DNA from: Rhodothermales bacterium
GTDB taxonomy: Bacteria; Bacteroidota; Rhodothermia; Rhodothermales; JAHQVL01
NCBI GenBank assembly: GCA_041391505.1
Contig: JAWKNW010000008.1
Coordinates: 62,001 to 126,000 of the forward strand
DNA: 64,000 nt
Reading direction: 5' to 3'
Both the position numbers and the translations under genes were made by a program. The notes beneath the pieces are model-generated. The model saw only the letters and a program-made list of their open reading frames with translations. It searched no databases and had not been told where the DNA came from. This document shows positions 1 to 9,086 of this stretch, piece by piece (positions within the stretch are counted from its first letter, which is position 1; the number at the start of each line of letters is the position of its first letter).

Positions 1-1746
1 GTGCAATAAAAATACCGTATCGAATTCCAGCCCTTTCGCCGAGTGGATCGTGGAGAGGATGAGGGGCGCCTCGTCGTCGTCGACCGGGTCGGTGTCGAGC
101 GCGGTCAGTTCGATGGGATCCAGGGCGAGCGAGGAAAGGAAGGTCGCGCGATCGCTGAAATTCTGCGTCAGGGCGGCGACATGCTCGAGGTCCTGCTGGC
201 GTTTCGGGTAGTCCTCGTAATAGGCTTTTTTGAGGAGCGGTTCGTAATGCAGGAGGATGCGCTCGATCTGTTCAGAGAGGGTCGGCGGGGCCTGGTGGAG
301 CGCGCGCAACAGCTGGAACAGCTCCTGCAGCTTTTCCGCATACCGCGGCGAAAAAGGCCGCTCTTCCAGCATGAAAGGCTCCGGCCGATCTTCCGTAACC
401 CAGACGGCCAGATCGCGCGCCGTCTTGGGGCCCACGCCTTCGAGCAGCTGGAGCATGCGGTGCCAGGCCACGGCGTCTTTGGGGTTTTCCAGCACGCGCA
501 GGTAGGCGAGCACATCCTTTACGTGTGCGGCCTCGCTGAGCTTCATGCCGCCGTATTTGACATAGGGAATGCCCCGGCGGTTCAGTTCGACTTCCAGGTC
601 GTAGGAGTTGAAACTGCTGCGGAAGAGGACGGCCATCCGGTTGAGCGGCACGCCCTCCTCGCGGAGTTCGAGCAGCATCTGACAGACAAAACGGCTCTCG
701 AACCGGTCGTCCGGCGCCGCGACGAGGCCCGGCAGGTCGCCGCCATCCCGCCGGGTGAAGAGCCGTTTGTCGTATTTGCGCTGCGCCTTCCCGATAACAT
801 AGTTCGCCAGGTCGAGGATCGACTGGGTGGAGCGGTAATTTTGTTCGAGCTTGAGCAGCTTCGTCCCCTGGAAGCGCTCGGGAAAGGCGAAGATGTTGCC
901 CGCGTCGGCGCCGCGAAACCGGTAGATGCTCTGGGCGTCGTCGCCGACGGCCATCACGTTGCCGTGTACGGACGCGAGGTGTTGGACGAGGGTAGCCTGC
1001 AGGCGATTCGTGTCCTGGTATTCGTCGACCAGGATATGCCGGCACCCCGCCGATACGCGCCGGCGTACATCGGCATCCTGCCCCAGGAGCACTTCGGCAT
1101 AATAGAGCAGGTCGTCGTAATTCATCAGGCCATGTTCGCGCTTGTAGCCGACATAGTCTTCGTGGAGCTGGTAGAGCGCTTCGAGGTGATCGAGGAATTG
1201 CGGGTAGCTCGTGGCGAGCAGGTCGTCCAGGTCGAGCTCGCGGTTGGTCATCGTGGAGAAGAGCGCCTGCAGCGTCTTCTTTCGCGGGAATCGGACGCTG
1301 GACTTGTGGAGGCCGCGCGCGGTGCGCAACACGTCGATCACATCCGCATCGTCGGAGGCGTCGAGGATATTGAAGCGGGTGGAGAAGCCGACCGCGCCGG
1401 CGTATTCGCGGAGCAGGGTGAGGCAGAAGGCATGAAACGTTCCGCCGCGGACCCGGTTACACCGACCATCCAGCAGCGCGCTCGCCCGCGCAAGCATCTC
1501 GCGGGCGGCTCGCCGCGTAAAGGTGAGCAGTACGATATGCTCGGGCAGGGTGCCGGTCTCCACGAGATACGCCACGCGATAGACCAGGGTGCGTGTCTTC
1601 CCCGTGCCGGCGCCGGCAACCACGAGCACCGGCCCCCCGGACGCCGTCGCCGCCGCGTACTGCTGCTCGTTCAGCTCCGCCGCATAGGGGATGCTGAGCT
1701 GGGCGTGTGTCGAGGGATCAGCCTTAAGTACGAAGCGCCGCGCCAT
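1..1746 (-). CDS. UvrD/PcrA/Rep-family DNA helicase, partial (C-terminus beyond window)
   Basis: A minus-strand frame stays open from an ATG at 1744-1746 to the window edge, giving the first 582 codons of a superfamily 1 helicase. The protein begins MARRFVLKADPSTHAQ. It carries the Q-motif LNEQQYAA and the Walker A motif AGAGTGKTRTL near residue 37. Motif III reads VGDDAQSIYRFRGA (about 911-952), and motif V reads HSAKGLEFDTVFL right at the window edge. These enzymes unwind DNA 3'-5' using ATP in repair and replication restart. Full-length members run to about 700-800 residues, so the last fifth is missing. It is divergent from parA. The subfamily (PcrA, Rep or UvrD) cannot be fixed from this part. 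Confidence 0.93.
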   Translation of the reverse strand, partial: MARRFVLKADPSTHAQLSIPYAAELNEQQYAAATASGGPVLVVAGAGTGKTRTLVYRVAYLVETGTLPEHIVLLTFTRRAAREMLARASALLDGRCNRVRGGTFHAFCLTLLREYAGAVGFSTRFNILDASDDADVIDVLRTARGLHKSSVRFPRKKTLQALFSTMTNRELDLDDLLATSYPQFLDHLEALYQLHEDYVGYKREHGLMNYDDLLYYAEVLLGQDADVRRRVSAGCRHILVDEYQDTNRLQATLVQHLASVHGNVMAVGDDAQSIYRFRGADAGNIFAFPERFQGTKLLKLEQNYRSTQSILDLANYVIGKAQRKYDKRLFTRRDGGDLPGLVAAPDDRFESRFVCQMLLELREEGVPLNRMAVLFRSSFNSYDLEVELNRRGIPYVKYGGMKLSEAAHVKDVLAYLRVLENPKDAVAWHRMLQLLEGVGPKTARDLAVWVTEDRPEPFMLEERPFSPRYAEKLQELFQLLRALHQAPPTLSEQIERILLHYEPLLKKAYYEDYPKRQQDLEHVAALTQNFSDRATFLSSLALDPIELTALDTDPVDDDEAPLILSTIHSAKGLEFDTVFLLH

Positions 1747-2021
1747 AACCTGTGGGGAATGCGTCGTTGGTGACAACGCGCGTGATCGGGGGGAGTTCAA
1801 AGATCCCGCACCCGCACAAAAGTTCAAAACCGTTACAAGCCCGGGGACGAATGTCCGGCGCAATGCTGGCGTCACTCCGGCTTTGTTCATACATTCCAAG
1901 CTAGCCCCGCCGCGGCCCTGATCCAATCAGGCAGGAGGCAGGATACCTTTTGGGAAGGAAGCAGCAACCTTCAGTCCCGGGGGCGCTCGCTCATCGCGTT
2001 GAAACCAGCTGTACCATTCTC

Positions 2022-2900
2022 ATGGGAAAAGTCATCGCTGTTGCGAATCAAAAAGGGGGCGTTGGCAAGACAACCACAGCGATCAACCTGGCTTCGTCGC
2101 TGGCCGCTACCGAGCATCCGACCCTGCTGATCGATATCGATCCGCAGGCGAACTGCACGTCGGGCGTGGGGATCGACCCGCGAACGGCCGAAGCCTCCAC
2201 GTACGAAGTCCTGATCGGCCAGACGACCCCGGAAGAGGGCGCCCGTCCGACGGACATGCCTTTCCTCGATATCGTCCCGAGCCATATCAACCTGGTGGGC
2301 GCCGAGATCGAGATGATCGATGTCGAGGAGCGCGAGAGCATTCTGAAGAAGGCGGTCGAGCGCGCGCGGAGGAAATACGACTTTATCGTCATCGACTGCC
2401 CGCCGTCGCTGGGGCTGCTGACGCTCAACTCGCTGACGGCGGCGGACTCGGTGCTCATCCCGGTGCAGACTGAATATTTTGCGCTCGAAGGGCTCGGCCA
2501 GCTGCTGAACACGATCAAGCTCGTGCGCCAGCATCTGAACCCCGAACTGGAGATCGAAGGCGTGCTGCTCACGATGTACGATGCGCGGCTGCGGCTGTCC
2601 AACCAGGTGGCCGAGGAAGTGCGCCGCTATTTCGGCGAGAAGGTGTTCGGCACGATCGTGCAGCGGAACGTGCGCATCTCCGAGGCGCCCAGCTTCGGGA
2701 AACCCGTCCTTCTGTACGATGCGACGAGCCAGGGCGCGCGGAATTATATCGCGTTGGCCCGGGAGATCCTGCACAACAACCGGGCTTTTCTCCAGGCGGA
2801 AGACTATGACGACGATCGGGCTCCCCACGCCGGATCGCGTGAACAGGATGCACCGCTGCCGGATAACTCCTCCACGCCGGCGAACGGCTTCGCTCTCTGA
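2022..2900 (+). CDS. parA: Chromosome partitioning ATPase ParA (Soj)
   Basis: 292 residues starting MGKVIAVANQKGGVGKTTT, the deviant Walker A motif of ParA/MinD ATPases, followed by DIDPQANCT and the Walker B-like IVIDCPPSLGLLT. ParA forms ATP-dependent dimers on the nucleoid and moves ParB-bound origins apart. The frame is open further upstream to a TTG at 1950, with AGGAGG at 1933-1938, but the ATG at 2022 gives the standard N-terminus, so I start there. A possible Bacteroidota-type -7 element, TACCTTTTG, lies at 1944-1952 (weak). parB follows 45 bp downstream. The C-terminal 30 residues are acidic and low-complexity. Confidence 0.95.
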   Translation: MGKVIAVANQKGGVGKTTTAINLASSLAATEHPTLLIDIDPQANCTSGVGIDPRTAEASTYEVLIGQTTPEEGARPTDMPFLDIVPSHINLVGAEIEMIDVEERESILKKAVERARRKYDFIVIDCPPSLGLLTLNSLTAADSVLIPVQTEYFALEGLGQLLNTIKLVRQHLNPELEIEGVLLTMYDARLRLSNQVAEEVRRYFGEKVFGTIVQRNVRISEAPSFGKPVLLYDATSQGARNYIALAREILHNNRAFLQAEDYDDDRAPHAGSREQDAPLPDNSSTPANGFAL

Positions 2901-2945
2901 TCGCCTCTCCCGAGATCGTCGCCTCCCGTATTTCCGATTTTTCGT

Positions 2946-3905
2946 ATGGCCAAGAAAGTAGCCCTTGGGCGTGGCTTGAACGCCCTGTTACCCGACGCCG
3001 GCTCCGGCGGCGAGACCGACGAAGCATCCGGCGAACCCCGGCCGGGCCGGCGTTCCGCCCCCGAACGGGGTCGGGCCGGATCGGTGGCGGAGGTCGACAT
3101 CGACCACATCCGCCCCAACCCCTACCAGCCGCGCAAAACGTTTGACGAGGATGCCCTCGACGAGCTGTCGGCGTCGATCCAGCAGCTGGGCATCATCCAG
3201 CCGATCACCGTCCGGCACCTGGGCGATGGCCACTACGAACTCATCTCCGGCGAGCGCCGCCTTCGCGCCGCGCGCCGCGCCGAACTCAAGCAGATCCCGG
3301 CCTTCGTCCGCGAGGCGGACACCGAGGCGATGCTGGAGATGGCCATCGTGGAGAACGTCCAACGGGAAGCGCTCAACCCGATGGAGGTGGCCCTCGGCTA
3401 CCAGCGCCTGATCGAGGAATGCAGCCTCACCCAGGAAAATGTCGCGCAAAAGGTGGGCAAGAACCGGGCGACGGTCGCCAACTTCCTGCGCCTCCTCAAG
3501 CTGCCGCCGCGGGTACAGGCCGCGCTCCGGGACCAGTCGATCACGATGGGCCATGCGCGGGCGCTCATCACGGTCGACGACGAAGACGCGCAGGTGGACA
3601 TCCTCAACGCCCTCCTGCAGGACGGCCTCTCGGTACGCGACGTGGAAGAGCGCGTCCGCGCCTGGCAGCATGCGAAACTGGCGCCGGCGAAAAAGGAATC
3701 CTCGGCGAAGCCGGATCCCGATCCGTTCGCCCGCTCCGATCGCGACCAGCTGCAGATTCAGGCGCTCGGCTCCCGGCTGCGTACGCGTCTGAGCACCCAG
3801 GTGCATATCAAGAACAAGAAGGGAGCGGAAGGCGGCCGCATCGAGATCGAATACTACACGACCGAAGATCTCGAGCGGCTCATGGAGCTGCTCCTGGGGC
3901 ATTGA
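2946..3905 (+). CDS. parB: Chromosome partitioning protein ParB (Spo0J/Noc family)
   Basis: 319 residues. The N-terminus MAKKVALGRGLNALLPD is the classic ParA-interacting ParB start. The CTPase/ParB-N domain contains IRPNPYQPR and the GERRLRAAR box. A helix-turn-helix (SLTQENVAQKVGKNRATVANFL, about residues 158-180) reads parS sites. The C-terminal dimerisation segment ends EIEYYTTEDLERLMELL. ParB loads on parS as a CTP clamp and is moved by ParA. It lies 45 bp after parA and 23 bp before the DUF5683 gene, so these are very likely one operon. No canonical parS palindrome was found in the window. Confidence 0.95.
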   Translation: MAKKVALGRGLNALLPDAGSGGETDEASGEPRPGRRSAPERGRAGSVAEVDIDHIRPNPYQPRKTFDEDALDELSASIQQLGIIQPITVRHLGDGHYELISGERRLRAARRAELKQIPAFVREADTEAMLEMAIVENVQREALNPMEVALGYQRLIEECSLTQENVAQKVGKNRATVANFLRLLKLPPRVQAALRDQSITMGHARALITVDDEDAQVDILNALLQDGLSVRDVEERVRAWQHAKLAPAKKESSAKPDPDPFARSDRDQLQIQALGSRLRTRLSTQVHIKNKKGAEGGRIEIEYYTTEDLERLMELLLGH

Positions 3906-3928
3906 TCCTCCGCAAGCAGCCGCGCGTC

Positions 3929-4522
3929 ATGCGCCATCATCTCGTCGTTTTCCTGCTGTGCCTCCTACCGGGCCGTCTTGCGCTGGCGCAGGGGGCGGAC
4001 AGCGTGAGCGCCGCCGCCCGGCCGGCGTGGCTCGAGCGGCACGATCCCGATCTGGCGCTCAAACGCTCGCTGATGGTGCCGGGGCTCGGCCAGATCTATA
4101 ACCGGCAATACTGGAAAGTGCCGATCGTGTATGCCGGCATCGGCGGGGCCGTTTCGCTCGCGATCTATTTCGGCGCCCAGCATCGCCTCTATACGCGCGC
4201 CTATCAGTACCGCGGCTGGCAGCAGCAACTCGAGGAAGGCGAGCCGCATCCGTTCCCGGAATATGCCGATGAATACGCGCGCGTCGTCGCCGACATCGGC
4301 CAGGGCCAGGACATCTCGGCGTCGAGCCTGAAACCCTTCCGAGATAAATTTCGACGCAACCGTGACCTTTCTCTTTTTGGCGTCGGCTTAGTGTATGGGC
4401 TGGCCGCCCTCGACGCCTTTATCAGCGCGCATCTTCTCGAATTCGATGTCGGCGAAGATCTGACGGCATCTGTTGTGCCGTTCGCCGGCGGTCAGGGTGT
4501 GTCGATCAGGGTAACCTGGTAA
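3929..4522 (+). CDS. DUF5683-family membrane protein
   Basis: 197 residues with an N-terminal signal peptide (MRHHLVVFLLCLLPGRLALAQ). The conserved segment KRSLMVPGLGQIYNRQYWKVPIVY is typical of Bacteroidota DUF5683 proteins, and two hydrophobic stretches follow (IVYAGIGGAVSLAIYFGA and LFGVGLVYGLAALDAFISAHL). The function is unknown. In this phylum the family is regularly found directly after parA-parB, as here. The frame also extends upstream through parB, but the signal peptide fixes the ATG at 3929. Confidence 0.85.
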   Translation: MRHHLVVFLLCLLPGRLALAQGADSVSAAARPAWLERHDPDLALKRSLMVPGLGQIYNRQYWKVPIVYAGIGGAVSLAIYFGAQHRLYTRAYQYRGWQQQLEEGEPHPFPEYADEYARVVADIGQGQDISASSLKPFRDKFRRNRDLSLFGVGLVYGLAALDAFISAHLLEFDVGEDLTASVVPFAGGQGVSIRVTW

Positions 4523-4781
4523 CACACGTCCCCTCCAAAACATCTACGATGGCGGCTTGCCGTCATCGGTTCAGGTATCGCGCACCGGGGCCCCGGTTGA
4601 GTGCCCGCATGTCGATGCCCGGAAAACGTATCGAGCCGCCTCGCTCAACAGCATGCACGAGGCGGCGCCCATTAGGAATCGACCTGCAGAGCACCAGACT
4701 CACCTTGCTTCCACCGCCGGCGCTGGGACCGGCTGCCGGAAGCATCCAAAAACCTCCACAGGACGTCCGTTGAAGCCACAT
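4523..4781. other. Intergenic region upstream of the alpha-oxoamine synthase gene
   Basis: 259 bp without a convincing gene. A frame continuous with the downstream gene is open from 4557, but its translation is low-quality and lacks family similarity, so it is treated as leader. No terminator or recognised regulatory motif was found. Confidence 0.5.
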
Positions 4782-6071
4782 ATGAACCAAAATCAGCCCA
4801 TGCCCGGTTTCGGGCTCCCGCGCGCGCAGGCCGTCGTCAAGGAAGAACCTACGCTGTTTACCAAGACGCATCGGTTTTTTGACCCCGCCGGCGATTACGC
4901 GCAGGTCAAGAAGGCGGACCTGTATCCGTACTTCCGCCCGATCGAGCGCAACGAGGGAACGCGCGCCATCATGCATGGCCGCGAGCTCATCATGGCCGGC
5001 TCGAACAACTACCTCGGTCTCACGTCCGACCCGCGCGTCAAGGAGGCCGCCATGCAGGCCATCCGCCAGTACGGCTCCGGCTGCACGGGCAGTCGCTTCC
5101 TGAACGGCACGCTGGACATCCACCTCGAACTCGAGGAACGCCTCGCCCGCTTCATGGGCAAGGAAGCGTGTATCCTGTATTCGACGGGGTACATGACGAA
5201 CCAGGGCGTGATTCAGGCCATCGCCAGCAAGGGCGATGTCGTGTTCTCCGACAAGGACAACCACGCCTGCATCGTCGCCGGCACCCAGGTGAGCCTGGCC
5301 GAGACGTCGCGTTTCCGGCACAACGACATCGATCAGCTGCGCATCCTCCTCGAACGCGTCAGCAACGAGCGCCCGAACGCCGGCAAGCTGATCGTCACCG
5401 ACGGCGTCTTCTCGATGAGCGGCATCATCGCGCGCATCCCGGAGCTCGTCGAACTCGCCGAAACCTACAACGCCGCGCTCATGCTGGACGACGCGCACGC
5501 CGTCGGCGTGATCGGCCCGGGCGGCCGCGGCTCCGCGGCCTCGTTCGGCCTGACCGACAGCGCGCACATGATCACCGGGACGTTCTCCAAGAGCTTTGCC
5601 TCGCTCGGGGGGTTCTGTGTCGGCGACCACGACGTCATCGAATACATCCGTCACACCAGCTCCGCCCACATCTTCAGCGCGTCGATGCCGCCGGCCAACG
5701 TCGCCACGGTGCTCAAGTGCCTCGAAATCCTCGAGGAAGAGCCCGAGCGCGTCGAACGGCTCTGGGAGATTTCGGACTACATGCGCGACGGGTTCCGGAA
5801 CGCCGGCTTCAACGTGTGGAACAGCCAGACCCCGATCATCCCGGTCGTCGTGGGCGACATGTACACGTGTTTCCAGTTCTGGACCGACCTGCTCGACGAA
5901 GGCGTGTTCGCCAACGCGGTCGTCCCGCCGGCCGTGCCGCCGGGGCAGGCGCTCATGCGCACCTCGTACATGGCGACGCATACAAACGAGGAACTCGACT
6001 TCATCCTCGACGCGTTCCGTCGTGTTGGCATCAAGAACGGCGTGATCGCATCGAACGGCACGGCCGCCTGA
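4782..6071 (+). CDS. spt: PLP-dependent alpha-oxoamine synthase, probable serine palmitoyltransferase
   Basis: 429 residues of the fold type I aminotransferase (KBL/ALAS/BioF/SPT) family. Visible motifs are NNYLGLTSDPRVKEAA, GSGCTGSRFLNGT, the PLP region DDAHAVGVIGPGGRG, and the Schiff-base lysine in TGTFSKSFASLGG. SPT condenses an acyl thioester with L-serine to 3-ketosphinganine, the first step of sphingolipid synthesis; relatives make 2-amino-3-ketobutyrate or 8-amino-7-oxononanoate. The next gene, 27 bp downstream, resembles bacterial ceramide synthase, which favours the SPT reading. The ATG at 4782 is chosen because the long upstream extension is unlike the family. Confidence 0.82.
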   Translation: MNQNQPMPGFGLPRAQAVVKEEPTLFTKTHRFFDPAGDYAQVKKADLYPYFRPIERNEGTRAIMHGRELIMAGSNNYLGLTSDPRVKEAAMQAIRQYGSGCTGSRFLNGTLDIHLELEERLARFMGKEACILYSTGYMTNQGVIQAIASKGDVVFSDKDNHACIVAGTQVSLAETSRFRHNDIDQLRILLERVSNERPNAGKLIVTDGVFSMSGIIARIPELVELAETYNAALMLDDAHAVGVIGPGGRGSAASFGLTDSAHMITGTFSKSFASLGGFCVGDHDVIEYIRHTSSAHIFSASMPPANVATVLKCLEILEEEPERVERLWEISDYMRDGFRNAGFNVWNSQTPIIPVVVGDMYTCFQFWTDLLDEGVFANAVVPPAVPPGQALMRTSYMATHTNEELDFILDAFRRVGIKNGVIASNGTAA

Positions 6072-6098
6072 TCACCCCCTAAACCGCGTTCGTCCCTC

Positions 6099-7268
6099 AT
6101 GGAGGTTGCAGCCACTGCATCGCCATCGAAGCCGTCGTCGACCGCCGTGCGCGTTCGCCGCGTGGCTTCGGCCGGCGACCTGAAGCGTTTTATCGATTTC
6201 CAGTACACGCATTATGCGTCCAACCCGCACTGGGTGCCGCAATTGCGCATGGATGTCAAAAAAACCCTCGACCCGCGCAAGAATCCGTTTTTCGAGCACG
6301 GCAAGATCGAGACGTTTCTGGCGGAGGACGAACGGGGCCACGTGGTCGGGCGGATCGCCGCCATCGTGAACGGGATGCACCTCAAGAAGTACGACGACGG
6401 CAACGGCTTCTTCGGCTTCTTCGAGTCGATCGAAGACTACCATGTGGCCGAGCGCCTGTTCGAGACGGCCGGCGAGTGGCTGCGCGGGCAGGGTCTGAAG
6501 GGCGTTCGTGGGCCGACCAATCCGTCGATGAACGACATCTCCGGGCTGCTGGTGACCGGTTTCGATCGATCGCCGTCGATCATGATGCCCTACAACCCGC
6601 CGTATTACGCCGAATACCTGGAGCGGTACGGGTTTACACGGGCGATGACGATGTGGGCGTACTACATCAACATGAAGTACCTGTCGATCGACAAGCTGCA
6701 TCGGGGCGTCAAGCTCGTGTACCGCCGGCATCCTTCGCTGACGCTCCGCAAGCTCGATATGGCCCACTTCGATCGCGACGCCCAGATCGTGCTCGACATC
6801 TACAACGACGCCTGGTCGAGCAACTGGGGCCACGTCCCGATGACGAAAAACGAGTTCGCGCATCTGGCGAAAGACCTCAAACAGGTCGTCGACCCGAATA
6901 TCGTCTTCATCCTCGAAGACGCCGGCCGGCCGGTGGCCTTCTCCATCTCGCTGCCGAACATCAACCTCGCGCTGAAGCACACCAACGGCCGTCTGCTGCC
7001 CTTCGGGTTGCCGCAGCTGCTGCTGCGCGCCAAGTTCGGCGGCATCCACGAGTGCCGCACCCTGCTCATGGGCGTCATCAAGGAATACCAGGGCATGGGG
7101 CTGGATGCGATCCTGAATCTGGAGATCATGGTCGAAGGCCCCCGAAACGGGTATTTCGCCAGCGAGATGAGCTGGGTGCTGGACAGCAATCCGGCCATGA
7201 TGAACGCCATTACCTCGTACGGCGGCGTGATGGACAAGGAATACGCCATGTTCGAACGCGCCCTGTAA
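6099..7268 (+). CDS. GNAT-fold acyltransferase resembling bacterial ceramide synthase
   Basis: 389 residues of a GNAT-like family that includes YghO-type proteins. Features are RVASAGDLKRFIDFQYTHYA and NPHWVPQLRMDVKKTLDP at the N-terminus, a glycine-rich GVRGPTNPSMND segment, and a C-terminal GNAT-like core around LMGVIKEYQGMGLDAILNL. Proteins of this type were identified as the N-acyltransferase of the bacterial ceramide pathway, which acylates the sphingoid base. The gene lies 27 bp after the SPT-like gene and 10 bp before the HAD gene, suggesting co-transcription. The exact substrate is an inference from this pairing; no ketosphinganine reductase is identified nearby. Confidence 0.7.
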   Translation: MEVAATASPSKPSSTAVRVRRVASAGDLKRFIDFQYTHYASNPHWVPQLRMDVKKTLDPRKNPFFEHGKIETFLAEDERGHVVGRIAAIVNGMHLKKYDDGNGFFGFFESIEDYHVAERLFETAGEWLRGQGLKGVRGPTNPSMNDISGLLVTGFDRSPSIMMPYNPPYYAEYLERYGFTRAMTMWAYYINMKYLSIDKLHRGVKLVYRRHPSLTLRKLDMAHFDRDAQIVLDIYNDAWSSNWGHVPMTKNEFAHLAKDLKQVVDPNIVFILEDAGRPVAFSISLPNINLALKHTNGRLLPFGLPQLLLRAKFGGIHECRTLLMGVIKEYQGMGLDAILNLEIMVEGPRNGYFASEMSWVLDSNPAMMNAITSYGGVMDKEYAMFERAL

Positions 7269-7278
7269 GCCCTGCCGC

Positions 7279-7989
7279 ATGCCCTTTTCGCCGCATCCCG
7301 CCTTCGTTTATTTCGATCTCGACGATACCCTTCTCGATCACCACAGCGCCCAGCGCACGGCGCTGACCCATCTGTACGAGCACTACCGCGAAGCGTTCGC
7401 CGGGCACGACCTGGACCACGTGCAGGCGGTCTATCACACCCATAACGTGGCCCTGTGGACGGCCTATGCGGCCGGCGAGATCGACAAGGAGATGCTGCGG
7501 CGCCGGCGTTTCGAGATGCTGATCGACGCGCTGGGCATCACGTCGCTCGACCCGATCGAGACGGGCGACCATTACATGGCCTGTTATGCCGATCACTGGC
7601 GCTACTGCGCCGGCGCACGCGACGCCTTTCTGCAGATCGCGGCCCGGATGCCGACGGGGATCCTGACGAACGGATTCGCCGAAGTGCAGCACGCGAAGCT
7701 CGACCGGTTTCCCGAACTCCGCTCGCACTCCGTCTCCGTCGTCATCAGCGAAGAGGTGGGGTACCTGAAGCCGCATCCGCAGCTTTTCGCCGAGGCGACG
7801 GCGCGCGCGGGGGTGGGCCCGGAACAGATCCTGTATGTCGGGGACTCGTACCACTCCGACATCGCCGGCTCGCGGAAGGCCGGCTGGCAGGCGGCCTGGT
7901 ACACGCCCGAGACCACCGCGGGCGGCGGCGAAGAGATGCTGCGTTTCGACGACTGGGCGGCGCTGACGGCGGCGCTTCTGCCCCGGTAG
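7279..7989 (+). CDS. HAD-family hydrolase, YjjG-like nucleotidase type
   Basis: 236 residues with all four HAD motifs: nucleophile motif FDLDDTLLD (residues 13-21), ILTNG (motif II), the lysine in VGYLKPHPQLF (motif III) and YVGDSYHSDIAG (motif IV). A helical cap lies between motifs I and II, as in subfamily I. The closest pattern is the YjjG group, which dephosphorylates noncanonical pyrimidine nucleotides. The substrate is not readable from the sequence. It starts 10 bp after the acyltransferase stop and is probably the last gene of that operon. Confidence 0.85.
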   Translation: MPFSPHPAFVYFDLDDTLLDHHSAQRTALTHLYEHYREAFAGHDLDHVQAVYHTHNVALWTAYAAGEIDKEMLRRRRFEMLIDALGITSLDPIETGDHYMACYADHWRYCAGARDAFLQIAARMPTGILTNGFAEVQHAKLDRFPELRSHSVSVVISEEVGYLKPHPQLFAEATARAGVGPEQILYVGDSYHSDIAGSRKAGWQAAWYTPETTAGGGEEMLRFDDWAALTAALLPR

Positions 7990-8004
7990 GGGCACCGCAG
8001 GGGC

Positions 8005-8040
8005 AAAAAAAAGTGGCTACCCTGCAGAAGCAGGGCAGCC
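8005..8040 (-). terminator. Intrinsic terminator, minus-strand orientation
   Basis: An 11-bp stem with one mismatch (GGCTGCCCTGC / GCAGGGTAGCC when read on the minus strand, 8015-8040) is followed by eight T residues (A8 at 8005-8012 on the plus strand). On the plus strand no T tract follows, so it should stop leftward transcription. No convincing minus-strand gene lies immediately upstream of it. Confidence 0.6.
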
Positions 8041-8789
8041 ATCGGGGGCCCTTGAGCGCGACCGCCTCACCCGGCAAATGACGTTCGGCCAGAAAAGGTT
8101 CGTCATCAACCGGGAGAGGCCCGGCCTCCAGATACGCATCCCGTTTCCTTTGCCGTTCGTCCCACAGGTCGAACGGCGCCCGATGCCGCATGAGCGTACG
8201 ACAATCGGAAAAAACGGACGTAAGATCACCTTCTCCACAGCGCAGATCCCGCGCGAGCGCTCGTTCCAGTCACTCGCGCAAGGCGCTAACCCTGTGAAGC
8301 AGCTTAAGCCGGGGGCAAGCAGGAAAACGAGCGTTTCCCCGTTGCGACACTGGCGGTAGCCATGATGCAGATACCGGCTTTCCAACCTGCGAACAGGCTC
8401 GAAGCGCCGGCCGTGCAATCCTCAACCTTTTTGCTGGATGAACAGGCAACCCGATCGACGGATTTACAAAGAGGCTCTCGGCCTGGCTCGGACGCGCGGA
8501 CATGTCCACACGCACGATCCGTATCGTTTCGAAAGCGCCGATCCGGTGCAGCATTCCAGATCAGCGCCTGACACCGACACATAGGCCGAATCCGGGCGTT
8601 GCGCGCCGCCGGCTCAAGGCCGACGCTTCGCCCGTACCCGGGAGGGTGCATCATAGTGCTCGCCGGCCCGAAAGCCGGCAAGTACGATCCCCATGCAGTC
8701 TGAAGACACAGTCACGTCAAGGAACAGTGCCCGAAGGCACGGCGAAAATGGTACTGCGATTTGAGCGGGGTATCAAGCGGAATCGACCC
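8041..8789. other. Non-coding region between a HAD gene and the putative origin
   Basis: About 750 bp without a gene I can support. Short open frames exist on both strands but have no family similarity or consistent codon use. A DnaA-box-like TTCTCCACA occurs at about 8230. Minus-strand terminators bound the region at 8005 and 8908, so an unrecognised leftward RNA is possible. Confidence 0.45.
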
Positions 8790-9086
8790 ACAAAATGTAC
8801 ACAGGTTTTCCACGGTGTTATCCCCCATAATCCACCGGGTTTTCCACAGAAATATGCACAGGATGTGGATAACTCGACCCGACGAACCGATCCAGCCCCC
8901 CTAAACCAAAAAACCCGGCCGATAGGGCCGAGTCTTTGGTGCTCATTCGACGTGCGCAACTGACAGCTTCCGCCAGAAAGCTTCCAGGCTACATGAGGAG
9001 CCCTGAACATACGGCAATCGGCGCCCCAGATCAAGTAGCATAACGGACATAACCGCTCATTTTTCCATTTCTGGCGGAAATATATC
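8790..9086. other. oriC: Candidate replication origin (DnaA box cluster and AT-rich flank)
   Basis: Between 8795 and 8872 there is a dense run of 9-mers matching or close to the DnaA box. They include a perfect TTATCCACA on the minus strand (8864-8872), TTTTCCACA (8840-8848), TTTTCCACG (8806-8814), TTATCCCCC (8818-8826), TAATCCACC (8828-8836) and ATATGCACA (8852-8860). An AT-richer stretch with TTTTTCCATTT and AAATATATCC follows at about 9055-9100 and could be the unwinding element. parA-parB lie 5-7 kb away, as is usual near origins. dnaA itself is not in the window. Confidence 0.6.
8908..8932 (-). terminator. Intrinsic terminator for the purQ-rhomboid unit
   Basis: On the minus strand, CTCGGCC (loop CTATC) GGCCGGG is followed by T6; plus-strand positions are stem 8914-8920 / 8926-8932 and A6 at 8908-8913. 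It lies 155 bp past the rhomboid stop codon and is the first good leftward terminator after it. Confidence 0.6.

Noticed and set aside
43..1773. 576-codon plus-strand open frame
   Set aside because: It is the antisense shadow of the helicase gene, which carries Walker A, motif III and motif V on the minus strand; the plus translation has no family similarity.
8017..8418. Minus-strand frames between the HAD gene and the putative origin
   Set aside because: Composition is erratic, they run through a terminator hairpin, and no motif is seen; overlapping frames on both strands are of equal quality.
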